Notes: generated from the sequence alone by a model not told the origin. DNA of 64,000 nt from Hoeflea sp. BAL378 (GCF_000759435.1 NZ_JRJG01000038.1:62001-126000); one strand, 5' to 3'. Shown: positions 9,053-17,940, numbered from the stretch's first letter. Translations and numbers: made by a program.

Positions 9053-9087
9053 GCGGAAACATTGCCGATTCCGCACAAATAATGGCC
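9053..9087 (+). promoter_or_regulatory. Composite direct-repeat element, copy 1
   Basis: An upstream half at 9053-9072 (GCGGAAACATTGCCGATTCC) is followed directly by a downstream half at 9073-9087 (GCACAAATAATGGCC), giving a 20-base repeat period. The downstream half matches copies at 16681-16695 and 21502-21516 with consensus GCACAAWTWAYGGCC, allowing T at the Y position here. It lies 98 bases upstream of the AraC start and about 490 upstream of the importer operon. Two helical turns between halves is the arrangement expected for an AraC-type activator. Confidence 0.5.
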
Positions 9088-9576
9088 TGAATTGGTATGG
9101 ACGCTAGATTAGCGGCAACGTAGTCTTTCTTCAACAACCAAAAACTGGTGGAACGAAGTTGACGATTTCTCTGGGTCAGATTGGGCGCGCCCGACACGCG
9201 GTTTTCGCGGACGGCGGCGCCAGCGGATTTCAAGTCGCGTGTCAGGGAAACCAGCCTGCGACGGCGTCGCCACGACTGCGAAAGGCCGGGACATGCGGTT
9301 CGAGACAGCGCCGACCAGCGCGGTGCAATGACCGCTGACGGCGTGACGGCAAGCGCGCCTGCAGGGCACCTTTCCGGACCGGTTGCGGACGATGCTCGTC
9401 GTCGCGTCAGGTCCTGTGCGCGGCGCACGCAGTGCACCCGCGCTTGCTGAGGTGAAGGTGAGGGCAGCGGAGCTTGGATGTGGTTTGCATGACAGGCCTC
9501 CGGGCCCACACCGATACAAAGGCGGTCCGCCCAGGGCAGCAATCAGAACGCTAGAACGAACAAGAGGGGTTCCAAG
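9088..9576 (+). other. Long intergenic or leader region ahead of the importer operon
   Basis: About 490 bases lie between the composite element and the binding-protein start. No open frame here has a convincing ribosome-binding site or plausible composition. The region is GC-rich except around 9120-9180. It may be a long untranslated leader, or the true promoter may lie close to 9577. I see no recognisable riboswitch. Confidence 0.35.
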
Positions 9577-11103
9577 ATGAATGAGATCGACAGGCGTCTG
9601 TTTATGAAACTCGCCGGCGTCGCCGGCTGTGCACTGCTCGTTCGGCCGGGTCTTGCATTCGCGGACGACATCGAGAATGTCTCGATTGCGTGGATGACCG
9701 ACCCGGTCACCTGGGATCCCAACCAGCGGCTGGCGCCCGACCCGCAAACGATCCTGAAAACCGTTTTCGACCAACCCATCGACCAGGCTCACGACCTCAC
9801 GCTCCAGCCCGGGCTGCTGACCGAGTGGACAATGGCGGACGACGCCATGAGCATGCATGTCAAGCTCCGTGACGATGTGACATTCTCGGACGGAACGCCG
9901 ATGACGGCGGAAGACTTTCGCTACACCTATTATGAGCGCGTCGCGAATGGCGACGAGATCGACCTTGTCGTCGGCTTCGGCGCCGTTTCGGACATCGAGG
10001 TGGTCTCCCCGACCGAGGCGATCATGCGGTTCTCGAAACCGTTCCCGACGGCTCCGCAATGGCTCAGTTTCAGCACCAGCTACATCGTCTCGAAAGCCTA
10101 TGCGGAGAAGGTCGGCGTAAAGGGTCTCCAGACCGACCCGATGGGATCCGGTCCCTATGTGCTCAAGGAGTACAAGCGGGACAGCCGCATCGTCCTGACG
10201 CGCCGGGACGATTACTGGGGCGAGTTGCCTTCCATCAAGCAACTGACATTCGAAATCATCCCGGATCCGACGGCCCGTCTTGCCGCCCTTGAATCGGGCA
10301 CCGTCGACATCGCAACGGAGCTGTCGATCCGTGACGTCAAGCGCTTGAAGCAAAGCGGCAACTACAATGCGGTCGCCAATCCGATCGCGCGCATCATCTA
10401 TGTCACCATTCGGGCCGACGGTACGTTCGCGGACAAGAACATTCGCCTCGCCGCGCACCACGCGGTCGACAAGAAGCTCCTGTCGAAAGCGTTCTTTGGC
10501 GGCGACGCCGTCACGATCGACGTGCCGACCATTCCCGGCATGCCAAGCTTCCCGCCGGACTTCCATTTCGACCACGACCCGGAGAAGGCCAAGGAACTGC
10601 TTGCGGCTTCGGGCTACAGCCCGGACAATCCCGTCAGCCTCGACTTCGCCACGACCAACGGCCAGTTTCCCGGCGACTACGACATCGCCCGCGCCATCGT
10701 GACGATGTGGGAAAAGGTGGGGATCAAGGCCAATCTGACCGTCATCACCGAAGCGCAGTGGTACGACCTCAATGCCTCGGGCAAGCTTCCCGACGCCTCG
10801 CTCTTCGTCTGGGAGAACGGAACCGGGGATCCGGAGATTTTCGCCGGGAACATGTTTGACGCGGACCTGCCCTTTTCCACCTACCGGACCCCGGAAGTCA
10901 CCGCCATGGTCAAGCCGCTCCTCAAGGAGCCGGACTACGACAAGCGCATCAAGGGCTACGAAGAACTCAACAAGTACCTCATCAACGAAGGGGCGATGAT
11001 TCCCCTGCTCCAGGCCATCCAGACCATTGGCTATAGAAAGGGCATCGCGCTGACGCCCTGGGCCAACGGTTTGATCCGGCCCGGCGCGATCACCTCCGAA
11101 TAA
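9577..11103 (+). CDS. ABC transporter substrate-binding protein, family 5 (peptide/opine type)
   Basis: The 508-residue periplasmic solute-binding protein has a twin-arginine-like signal (DRRLFMKLAG, then a hydrophobic stretch and ALAFA-type cleavage near residue 28). It also has the family-5 pattern WDPNQRLAPDPQTILKTVFDQ and the later DPMGSGPYVLKEY. Family 5 proteins bind peptides, opines, nickel complexes or modified amino acids. ATG 9577 is preceded by AAGAGGGG. It heads an operon with two permeases, a fused ATPase and an aldehyde dehydrogenase, so the ligand is probably an amine-containing compound used as carbon or nitrogen source. A strong hairpin separates it from the permease genes, which would favour higher binding-protein expression. 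Confidence 0.9.
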   Translation: MNEIDRRLFMKLAGVAGCALLVRPGLAFADDIENVSIAWMTDPVTWDPNQRLAPDPQTILKTVFDQPIDQAHDLTLQPGLLTEWTMADDAMSMHVKLRDDVTFSDGTPMTAEDFRYTYYERVANGDEIDLVVGFGAVSDIEVVSPTEAIMRFSKPFPTAPQWLSFSTSYIVSKAYAEKVGVKGLQTDPMGSGPYVLKEYKRDSRIVLTRRDDYWGELPSIKQLTFEIIPDPTARLAALESGTVDIATELSIRDVKRLKQSGNYNAVANPIARIIYVTIRADGTFADKNIRLAAHHAVDKKLLSKAFFGGDAVTIDVPTIPGMPSFPPDFHFDHDPEKAKELLAASGYSPDNPVSLDFATTNGQFPGDYDIARAIVTMWEKVGIKANLTVITEAQWYDLNASGKLPDASLFVWENGTGDPEIFAGNMFDADLPFSTYRTPEVTAMVKPLLKEPDYDKRIKGYEELNKYLINEGAMIPLLQAIQTIGYRKGIALTPWANGLIRPGAITSE

Positions 11104-11118
11104 GTTGCATTCACCAGA

Positions 11119-11152
11119 GGCCCGTCATCGCCAAGGGCGGCGATGACGGGCC
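11119..11152 (+). other. Perfect 14-bp stem-loop between binding protein and permease genes
   Basis: GGCCCGTCATCGCC at 11119-11132 pairs perfectly with GGCGATGACGGGCC at 11139-11152 over a 6-base loop. It stands 16 bases after the binding-protein stop and only 24 bases before the permease start. It is followed by GTTTC rather than a T run. It probably acts as an mRNA 3'-end stabiliser or partial attenuator that sets a high binding-protein to permease ratio, as known for maltose-type operons. Confidence 0.7.
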
Positions 11153-11176
11153 GTTTCGGCGCTATGGAGATGGGTC

Positions 11177-12193
11177 TTGATCAAAGCAGTCATCCGCGTC
11201 ATCGGCCGAAGGCTCATGGCGATCGTCCCTGTTTTCGCCATCGTGACGATCCTCGTCTTTGGGGCATTGAGAATCCTGCCCGTCGATCCGGCTCAGATGT
11301 CTCTCCCGCCGTCGGCAACGATCCAGCAGGTCGAGGAGAAGCGCGAACAGATGGGTTTGAACAAGCCCATCTGGGAGCAGTATGCGATCTGGTTCAAGCG
11401 GGCGGTGGCCGGGGATCTGGGCGAGTCCGCCCAGTACAGGATGCCGACGTCGAGCGTGGTTTTCGAACGTCTGCCTGCCACGATCGAACTGGTGATCTGC
11501 TCGCTGATCCTTGCCGTTTTCGTGGGGACGGTTGGCGGAATTCTGCTTTTCTCGGCCCGCGGCACGCCTTTTGAATCCGTTGGAATGACGCTCACCTCGG
11601 CGGTCATGGCCCTGCCCGATTTTCTGCTCGCTCTGCTGTTCATCCTGCTGTTCGGGGTGTTGCTGCCCATCTTTCCGGTGAATGGACGCCTTGATCCGGG
11701 TCTTCAGGTTCCCGCCCAGACCGGGTTCCTGCTGCTGGATTCGCTGCTGACCGGCGATATCGGGATCTTCGCAAGCGCCCTCAGGCACATCGCGCTTCCG
11801 GTCATGGCGCTGGGACTGGCGTTTTCCCCGACCATTGTCCGCGTGCTGCATTCGAGCCTGATCAACACCTATCAGCAGAGCTATATCCGCCAGGCCCGGC
11901 TTCGCGGGTTGAGCGACCGCGAGATCCTTTTCGGCCAGGCGCTGAAGAATGCCATCTTGCCGGTGGTCATCCTGGTCGGAACCCAGTTCGGCAGCCTGTT
12001 CGGCGGCACGCTGCTTGTCGAAATGATCTTCTCCTTTCCCGGGCTCGGCAATCTGATGGTGAAAGCCATGCAGACGGCCGATCTGTCGGTGATCATGGCC
12101 ATTGCCCTGATCTATTGCGCCACCACGCTGATCTTCAATTCGCTCGCAGATGCCGCCGCGTATCTATTGAACCCGAAGCTGAGGACCGGATGA
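11177..12193 (+). CDS. ABC transporter permease, DppB/OppB type
   Basis: This inner-membrane permease of 338 residues has the conserved N-terminal helix (RRLMAIVPVFAIVTILVFGALRILPVDPA), the periplasmic MGLNKPIWEQYAIWF segment and the EAA cytoplasmic loop YIRQARLRGLSDREILFGQALKNAILPVV that docks on the ATPase. Five to six further helices are visible. The start is a TTG at 11177; the nearby ATGs at 11164 and 11170 are out of frame. A GGAG lies 8-11 bases upstream. It follows the stem-loop at 11119 and overlaps the next permease by an ATGA junction, so the two are translationally coupled. Confidence 0.9.
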   Translation: MIKAVIRVIGRRLMAIVPVFAIVTILVFGALRILPVDPAQMSLPPSATIQQVEEKREQMGLNKPIWEQYAIWFKRAVAGDLGESAQYRMPTSSVVFERLPATIELVICSLILAVFVGTVGGILLFSARGTPFESVGMTLTSAVMALPDFLLALLFILLFGVLLPIFPVNGRLDPGLQVPAQTGFLLLDSLLTGDIGIFASALRHIALPVMALGLAFSPTIVRVLHSSLINTYQQSYIRQARLRGLSDREILFGQALKNAILPVVILVGTQFGSLFGGTLLVEMIFSFPGLGNLMVKAMQTADLSVIMAIALIYCATTLIFNSLADAAAYLLNPKLRTG

Positions 12194-13047
12194 TGCGCAT
12201 TTCGTTTCGTCTGCCGGATCTGAGCCTTCTGATCGGGGGAAGCGTTGCTGGGCTTATCCTCCTGTGCGCCCTCTTCGCCCCATGGCTTGCCCCGTACCAT
12301 CCCAATGACCAGGAGCTTCTCTATATCCTGGCCCCGCCGGTCTGGTCCGCGGACGGCTCGGCGGAGCATCTCCTAGGCACCGACAGTCTTGGCCGCGACA
12401 CGCTCTCCCGTCTCATCTACGGCGCCAGAACGGCCATGACCGTCGCGGCCGCCGCGTCCTTCGGCGCCATGATCCTGGGCGCCTTCTTCGCCCATCTGGC
12501 GGGATATTTCGGCGGCTGGGTCGACTGGATCATCAGCCGGACCGTGGAGGTCTGGCTGTCGTTTCCACCGGTGGTGCTGTCGATGCTCCTGATCATCGGC
12601 CTGGGGGTCGGGACCGACAAGGTCATCCTGGCGATTGTGCTGGTCGACTGGACCCGTTTCTGCCGTGTGTTGCGCAGCGAGGTGCAGGTGGTGCGGGGGC
12701 AGGACTATGTCGCCTTCGCCCGTCTCATCGGCTTCTCGCATGCGCGGGTGATCGTCAAGGAGATCCTCCCGGCGACGCTGCCGATGCTGATCACCCTGCT
12801 CAGCCTGCAGATGGGGATTTCGGTCGTCGTCGAGGCGATCCTTTCCTTTGTCGGAATGGGCGTGCCGTCCGACGTGCCGGCCTGGGGCCAGATGATCGCA
12901 GATGCGCGGATTGACATGTACGACGCGCCCTGGGGGCTGGCCCTGCCGATCTTTGCGATCTTTGTGACGGTCCTGAGCTTCAACCTTTTCGGCGATGGCC
13001 TGCGACGGACGCTTGACCCGCGTCACACCGCAAATCGGGGCGCCTGA
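12190..13047 (+). CDS. ABC transporter permease, DppC/OppC type
   Basis: This 285-residue second permease of the importer starts at ATG 12190, overlapping the upstream stop codon. It has a hydrophobic N-terminal helix, LAPYHPNDQ with the periplasmic DSLGRDTLSRLIYGAR motif diagnostic for DppC/OppC, and the EAA loop YVAFARLIGFSHARVIVKEILPATLP. The C-terminal FNLFGDGLRRTLDPR is the usual end of the family. It pairs with the DppB-like subunit and the fused ATPase that begins 3 bases downstream of its stop. Confidence 0.92.
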   Translation: MMRISFRLPDLSLLIGGSVAGLILLCALFAPWLAPYHPNDQELLYILAPPVWSADGSAEHLLGTDSLGRDTLSRLIYGARTAMTVAAAASFGAMILGAFFAHLAGYFGGWVDWIISRTVEVWLSFPPVVLSMLLIIGLGVGTDKVILAIVLVDWTRFCRVLRSEVQVVRGQDYVAFARLIGFSHARVIVKEILPATLPMLITLLSLQMGISVVVEAILSFVGMGVPSDVPAWGQMIADARIDMYDAPWGLALPIFAIFVTVLSFNLFGDGLRRTLDPRHTANRGA

Positions 13048-13050
13048 TCG

Positions 13051-14898
13051 ATGACAGAGCGGAACATTCTCCACATCAGGGATCTCGATATTTCGCTGGG
13101 GACTGGCGACAAGATCCTGAATGGCGTCGACCTGGCGATCGCTCCGGGCAAGATCCTCGGGGTCATCGGTGAATCGGGCGCCGGCAAGTCGATGATCGGC
13201 AGCGCCATCGCCGACACCCTGCCGGTGGGGCTCGCGATTTCCCGCGGCTCGATCGAGTTCGACGGCCTGACGCTGACGGATATGACCGCGAAGACGCGCC
13301 GGGACCTGCTCGGCCGGGACATCGGCTTCATTCCGCAGGAGCCGATGACGGCGCTCAATCCGACGTTGACGATCGGCCAGCAGGTGGGTCGCCATCTTGC
13401 ACGTATCGGGATCGGAAGTGCGCGAAAGCGTGAACAGCGGGCGATCGAACTCTTCACCGAAGTGGGGCTGAACCGTCCGGGGGAGCTTCTGAAAAACTAC
13501 ACCCATCAGCTCTCGGGCGGCATGCTGCAGCGGGTCCTGATCGCGATGGCCTTCGCCTCCAACCCCCGCCTTGTCATCGCCGATGAACCGACGACGGCCC
13601 TCGATGTCACCGTCCAGTTGAAGGTCATCGACCTCATCGCGAAGATGCGCGAAGCCCACAACACATCCGTGCTGTTCATTACGCACGACCTGCAGCTTGC
13701 CGCCGAAGTGTGCGACGATGTCGCGGTGCTGTATGCCGGGCAAATCGTCGAGAGGGGCGAGGCTCGCAGCATCATCAATGAGCCCAGGCATCCCTATTCC
13801 CGCTGCCTGAACCTGGCCACTCCGAACCTGGCGGGCCCGAAAACCCGTCTGATGATCCTGCCAAAGGCGATGCCGAGCCCGCTGGAACGCACCGCCATGG
13901 CCGGCTGCAAGTTCACGCCGCGCTGTCCCATCGCCGGCGACCTTTGCATCGGTACGCCGCCTCCGTTGAGCGAAATATCCGCCGGGCATCGCAGCGCGTG
14001 CCATTGGCCGGAGCGGACAGAAACGATCACGCCGCCTCCGCTCAAGGCAGACGACGAGAACACCGTGCTGGGAGCCGATCTGGTGATGAAGGCGACGGGG
14101 CTCGGGAAGGCCTATCGCCAGCACGATTGGCTCGGCCGGGTGCGCCGGGTCGAGGCATTGCGGGGGCTGGATTTCGAGGTTCGTGAACGCGAATTCGTCG
14201 GCATCGTCGGTGAAAGCGGGTCCGGAAAGAGCACGCTGACGAAACTCATTGTCGGTCTGGAAGACATCACAGCCGGCGTTCTCGACGTCGTCGGCATGGA
14301 CCGCGCCACGACGCCGCGCGAGAGATTTTTCGATCGGGTCCAGCTTGTCTTCCAGGACCCGCAATCCGCCCTCAATCCGCGTCGCCGGATCGGCAGTCTC
14401 GTGACGCAGAGCCTGGAGTGCCGGGGCAGCGGGCTGTCCGCGTCGGCCCGCAAGCAACTGGCCAAGGACCTGCTGGCCAAGGTCATGCTGCCGCCGGACA
14501 TGATCGACCGCTTCCCCGACCAGCTTTCCGGAGGGCAGAAGCAACGCGTCAACATCGCGCGGGCGCTGTGTTCCAATCCGCGCCTGCTGATTGCCGACGA
14601 GATCGTCTCGGGCCTGGACGTGTCGGTGCAGGCGCAGATCCTGGAATTGCTCAGGGAGCTTCGCAAGCAGGCATCGTTCTCGCTTCTGCTGATCTCGCAC
14701 GACCTCGCCGTTGTCCGCCACATCTGCGACCGGACCCTGGTGATGTACCGGGGCGAGATCGTCGAACAGGGTCCCGTGGAAGACATCTTCACCAACCCGC
14801 AACACGCCTACACGAAGAAGCTTGTCGCAGCGGCGAGAGGGAACTCCGGGCTGTACGCCGACGCGACCGAACAGGAAGCCGAGAATGAAGCATTTTGA
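13051..14898 (+). CDS. Fused double ATP-binding protein of the importer (DppD-DppF type)
   Basis: The 615-residue protein joins two complete ABC ATPase domains that are separate genes in classical dipeptide importers. Domain 1 has Walker A GESGAGKS (about 40-47), the signature LSGGMLQR near 152 and Walker B LVIADEPTTALD. It is followed by the oligopeptide-type C-terminal extension with a cysteine cluster (CKFTPRCPIAGDLC). Domain 2 has Walker A GESGSGKST near 387, LSGGQKQR near 490 and LLIADEIVSGLDVS. In domain 2 the position after the Walker B aspartate-glutamate is I-V-S rather than P-T-S. The extension's four cysteines may bind an iron-sulfur cluster, as reported in some DppD proteins. It overlaps the aldehyde dehydrogenase gene by 14 bases. 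Confidence 0.92.
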   Translation: MTERNILHIRDLDISLGTGDKILNGVDLAIAPGKILGVIGESGAGKSMIGSAIADTLPVGLAISRGSIEFDGLTLTDMTAKTRRDLLGRDIGFIPQEPMTALNPTLTIGQQVGRHLARIGIGSARKREQRAIELFTEVGLNRPGELLKNYTHQLSGGMLQRVLIAMAFASNPRLVIADEPTTALDVTVQLKVIDLIAKMREAHNTSVLFITHDLQLAAEVCDDVAVLYAGQIVERGEARSIINEPRHPYSRCLNLATPNLAGPKTRLMILPKAMPSPLERTAMAGCKFTPRCPIAGDLCIGTPPPLSEISAGHRSACHWPERTETITPPPLKADDENTVLGADLVMKATGLGKAYRQHDWLGRVRRVEALRGLDFEVREREFVGIVGESGSGKSTLTKLIVGLEDITAGVLDVVGMDRATTPRERFFDRVQLVFQDPQSALNPRRRIGSLVTQSLECRGSGLSASARKQLAKDLLAKVMLPPDMIDRFPDQLSGGQKQRVNIARALCSNPRLLIADEIVSGLDVSVQAQILELLRELRKQASFSLLLISHDLAVVRHICDRTLVMYRGEIVEQGPVEDIFTNPQHAYTKKLVAAARGNSGLYADATEQEAENEAF

Positions 14899-16387
14899 AA
14901 ATGATCTGGAATTGCTGAGCGCGGAGGCCCGGTCCTTCCTGAACCGGGAGCACGGCGTCTTTATCGACGGCAAGATGGTGCTGGGCGAAGAGCGCTACGA
15001 CATCGTTGACGCCACCACAGGTCGAACGGTCTCCACCGCCACGGACGCCACCCTCGCTGACGTCGACCTTGCGGTGGCCGCCGCGCGCAAGGCGCTCGAG
15101 GGAGTCTGGGCGCAAAGGCGTCCGCACGAGCGCGAGGCCTGCCTGCTGCGCCTGGCGGACCTGCTGCAGCAGAACAGCCGCGAGATCTCGGAGATCGCCT
15201 CGATCGAGTCCGGCAGGTTGCTGACCAATACCCGTGGGATTGACATCGAGCATTCGATCCTGGTGTTGCGGTACATGGCCGGAATGGCGACCAAGATCAA
15301 GGGCGCCACGCTGCCGCTGTCGATTCCGTACATTCCCCGCGGCGAGTTCGATGGCTACACCTACCGCGAGCCGATCGGCGTCGTTGCGGCGATCGTGCCC
15401 TGGAACGTTGCGCTCGGGATCGCGATCTGGAAGATCGCACCGGCACTTGCCGCCGGATGTACGGTCGTGCTCAAGCCGTCACCGCAGACGCCGCTGACCG
15501 CGTTGCGCCTGGCGGAGCTGGCGACGGAAGCGGGCATCCCGGACGGGGTCGTCAATGTCCTGACCGGAAGCGGATCCCAGGTCGGCGCGGCACTGGTGCG
15601 GCACCCGGACGTCGACAAGATCTCCTTCACCGGTTCCACCGGAACCGGAAGGCGCATCGCGGAAGCCGCGGCCTCGCAGTTCAAGTCCGTCAGCCTGGAA
15701 CTGGGGGGAAAGTCACCTTTCATCGTGCTGGAGGATGCCGATCCCGCCGTGGTGATTCCGGCGGCCGCGTGGGGGATATTCGCCAATCACGGCCAGAACT
15801 GCTGCGCCGGCTCGCGCCTCTATGTCCATGCCAACCGGTACGACGAGGTTGTCGAGGGCGTCGCCGAAATCGCACGCTCCATCCGGCTGGGTTCGCCTTT
15901 GCTGGCGGAGACGCAGATGGGACCGCTCACCAATCTTGGGCACCGCGATCGCGTGCTTCAACTGGTTGAGGCCGGAAAATCAGAAGGCGCGCGGCTGGTG
16001 ACCGGAGGCGGACGCCCGGATCATCCGGGCGCCTATTTCGAGCCGACGATCCTGGCGGATGTGACATCCCGCATGACGCCTGTGGCCGAAGAGATCTTCG
16101 GCCCGGTTCTCGTGGCCGCGTCGTTCAAGACGGAGGAAGAGGCGTTGCTGCTGGCCAATGACACCGAGTTCGGGCTCGGCGCCAGCATCTGGAGCAACGA
16201 CACGCGCAAGATCCGCAAGATGAGGCGCGGCATCAAGGCCGGCTCGGTCTGGGTGAATGTTCACAACGCGCTGGACATGGCGCTCCCATTCGGAGGCTGG
16301 AAAAATTCCGGTCAGGGATTCGATCTCGGCGAAGAGGCCGTTCTCGGCCACACCAGGGTCAAGGCGGTCGTGGAGCACTTTTCCTAG
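14885..16387 (+). CDS. NAD(P)-dependent aldehyde dehydrogenase
   Basis: This 500-residue aldehyde dehydrogenase shows PWNVALGIAIWKIAPALAAG for cofactor binding, the FTGSTGTGR Rossmann turn, the general base glutamate in LELGGKSPF and the catalytic cysteine C306 in GQNCCAG. Its start at 14885 lies inside the end of the ATPase gene, so it belongs to the importer operon and probably oxidises an aldehyde derived from the imported compound. It resembles the betaine-aldehyde and gamma-glutamyl-aminobutyraldehyde branches, but sequence reading cannot fix the substrate. Two further paralogues lie at 19892 and 43869. A long hairpin follows the stop codon. Confidence 0.92.
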   Translation: MKHFENDLELLSAEARSFLNREHGVFIDGKMVLGEERYDIVDATTGRTVSTATDATLADVDLAVAAARKALEGVWAQRRPHEREACLLRLADLLQQNSREISEIASIESGRLLTNTRGIDIEHSILVLRYMAGMATKIKGATLPLSIPYIPRGEFDGYTYREPIGVVAAIVPWNVALGIAIWKIAPALAAGCTVVLKPSPQTPLTALRLAELATEAGIPDGVVNVLTGSGSQVGAALVRHPDVDKISFTGSTGTGRRIAEAAASQFKSVSLELGGKSPFIVLEDADPAVVIPAAAWGIFANHGQNCCAGSRLYVHANRYDEVVEGVAEIARSIRLGSPLLAETQMGPLTNLGHRDRVLQLVEAGKSEGARLVTGGGRPDHPGAYFEPTILADVTSRMTPVAEEIFGPVLVAASFKTEEEALLLANDTEFGLGASIWSNDTRKIRKMRRGIKAGSVWVNVHNALDMALPFGGWKNSGQGFDLGEEAVLGHTRVKAVVEHFS

Positions 16388-16400
16388 CGCCGACACCGGG

Positions 16401-16459
16401 AATGATCCAGCAGGCCTGTCGCGCGCAGTCGTGACAGGCCTGCCTGTTGCGTGATCATT
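16401..16459 (+). terminator. Extended hairpin after the importer operon
   Basis: GCAGGCCTGTC at 16410-16420 pairs with GACAGGCCTGC at 16433-16443, and an outer stem AATGATC (16401-16407) pairs with GATCATT (16453-16459). It has no T tract, but the long stem directly after the aldehyde dehydrogenase stop supports a transcript end. Confidence 0.6.
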
Positions 16460-16660
16460 CGCCGTGCGCAGGTTCGCAGGCCTTCACAGCCTGGTAAACC
16501 TCATCATTCTGCACGTCACGCCGCACCCGTGGAATGCCGATCCATGACCTCACACAGGCTCTGTGGGTGCCGTGGCGTGGGCAACGCCGTGGCGTTTCTC
16601 TCGCCCGTAGGAACCGTTCCGAAACAACGTGTCCCAAGGCCCGACGAAGAGGATATTCGG

Positions 16661-16695
16661 GCAAAATTCTGGCCTGATCCGCACAATTATCGGCC
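16661..16695 (+). promoter_or_regulatory. Composite direct-repeat element, copy 2
   Basis: The upstream half GCAAAATTCTGGCCTGATCC (16661-16680) abuts GCACAATTATCGGCC (16681-16695), again with a 20-base period. The two halves also resemble each other: GCA, one variable base, AATT, then GGCC. It lies 70 bases before the start of the ornithine-cyclodeaminase-like gene, and the 21482 copy lies 74 bases before its gene. This near-equal spacing supports a promoter-proximal activator site. Confidence 0.55.
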
Positions 16696-16764
16696 GCTTC
16701 GGTCATTCCTTGTTGTGCCTCTTCATGACAGCTTTTGCAGATCAAAAACAGAAGAGTAGTCTCC

Positions 16765-17940
16765 ATGCTTCAAGAAAATCGCGAGCCTTCCGTCGACGCG
16801 CAGCGCTCGCCGACACGGATCGACTTCATCTACCTTTCGGAGCCGGACATGATCCGCGCGGGCGTCACCGACATGGCGGCGTGCGTGGACACGATGGAAG
16901 AGATGTTCGGGTTGCTCTACCACGGCGACTACCGCATGGCCGGGGCGAACAACAATTCTCACGGCTCGGTGGTGATCTTCCCGGAGAGTTCGCCTTTTCC
17001 CGACATGCCGAAGCCGACCCCCGATCGCCGTTTCATGGCGATGCCGGCCTATCTGGGCGGCCGCTTTTGCACGGCCGGCATGAAGTGGTACGGCTCCAAC
17101 ATCGAGAACCGGGCGAAGGGCCTGCCGCGCTCGATCCTGATGTTCATCCTCAATGACGCCGACACCGGCGCGCCGCTGGCGGTGATGTCGGCCAATCTCC
17201 TTTCCGCCTATCGCACGGGTGCGGTGCCCGGCGTCGGCGCGCGCCATCTCGCCCGCAAGGATTCGCGCGTCGTCGGCATCCTCGGACCGGGAGTGATGGC
17301 CAAGACCTCGCTCTCGGCCTTCATGGCGGTCTGCCCGCAGATCGACACGGTCAAGGTCAAGGGCCGCGGCCAGAAGAACCTCGACGCCTTCCTGAGCTGG
17401 ATCTCGGAGACATTTCCGCAGATCACCAAAGTCGATGTCGTCGACAGCGTCGAGGCGGTGGTCCGGGAGTCCGATATCGTCACCTTCTGCAATTCGGGCG
17501 CGACGGGCGATCCTTCGACCTATCCCATGGTGAAGCGCGAATGGGTCAGCCCGGGCACCTTCCTGTCGATGCCGGCCCTGAGCAATATCGACGAGGGCAT
17601 GGAATCGCCCGAGATCCGCAAGGTCCTTGATAATCCGGGCCTTTACGAAGCCTGGTACGAGGAAAATCCCAAGCCGGCGCACAATTCGATTCCCGTTGTC
17701 GGCATCCGCTTCATGGACCTGATCGCCGAAGGCAGGATGTCTCACGATCAGTTGGAAGACCTCGGCAAGATCGTGGCCGGCGAAGCGCCGGGACGCCGCG
17801 ATGATAACGAGATCATCATCATGTCAGTGGGCGGCATGCCGGTGGAGGACGTGGCCTGGGGCACGGTTGTCTACCGCAATGCAGTCAAGGCAGGGATCGG
17901 CGTCTCATTGAATCTCTGGGACGTTCCCGCCTTGAGATGA
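16765..17940 (+). CDS. Ornithine cyclodeaminase/mu-crystallin family protein
   Basis: The 391-residue protein has the OCD-type catalytic arm (RRFMAMPAYLGGRFCTAGMKWYGSN, with the substrate-contacting lysine) and a Rossmann domain with VVGILGPGVMAKTSLSAFMA. The turn here is GPGVMA rather than the usual GxGxQA. DSVEAVVRESDIVTFCNSG follows. Family members reduce imines or deaminate cyclic amino acids using NAD(H). Some database relatives are labelled tyramine oxidase subunit B; I recall that name and cannot verify it. It is longer than classical OCD (about 350) owing to an N-terminal extension. It leads a probable operon with a RidA homologue, an FAD amine oxidase and an aldehyde dehydrogenase. 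Confidence 0.82.
   Translation: MLQENREPSVDAQRSPTRIDFIYLSEPDMIRAGVTDMAACVDTMEEMFGLLYHGDYRMAGANNNSHGSVVIFPESSPFPDMPKPTPDRRFMAMPAYLGGRFCTAGMKWYGSNIENRAKGLPRSILMFILNDADTGAPLAVMSANLLSAYRTGAVPGVGARHLARKDSRVVGILGPGVMAKTSLSAFMAVCPQIDTVKVKGRGQKNLDAFLSWISETFPQITKVDVVDSVEAVVRESDIVTFCNSGATGDPSTYPMVKREWVSPGTFLSMPALSNIDEGMESPEIRKVLDNPGLYEAWYEENPKPAHNSIPVVGIRFMDLIAEGRMSHDQLEDLGKIVAGEAPGRRDDNEIIIMSVGGMPVEDVAWGTVVYRNAVKAGIGVSLNLWDVPALR

Larger units (their letters stand above)
16388..16764. other. Intergenic region with terminator and promoter elements
   Basis: This 377-base gap holds the hairpin at 16401-16459 and the composite direct repeat at 16661-16695. The stretch between them (about 16460-16660) shows no gene and no other clear structure. 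Confidence 0.5.

Noticed and set aside
9181-9450. 89-codon plus-strand frame in the importer upstream region
   Set aside because: It starts at TTG without a ribosome-binding site and is full of Arg and Ala; it looks like a chance frame.
12373-14973. Very long (866-codon) minus-strand open frame opposite the ABC ATPase
   Set aside because: It is the mirror of two well-supported coding sequences in GC-rich DNA, and its His/Arg/Asp-rich composition is typical of antisense frames.
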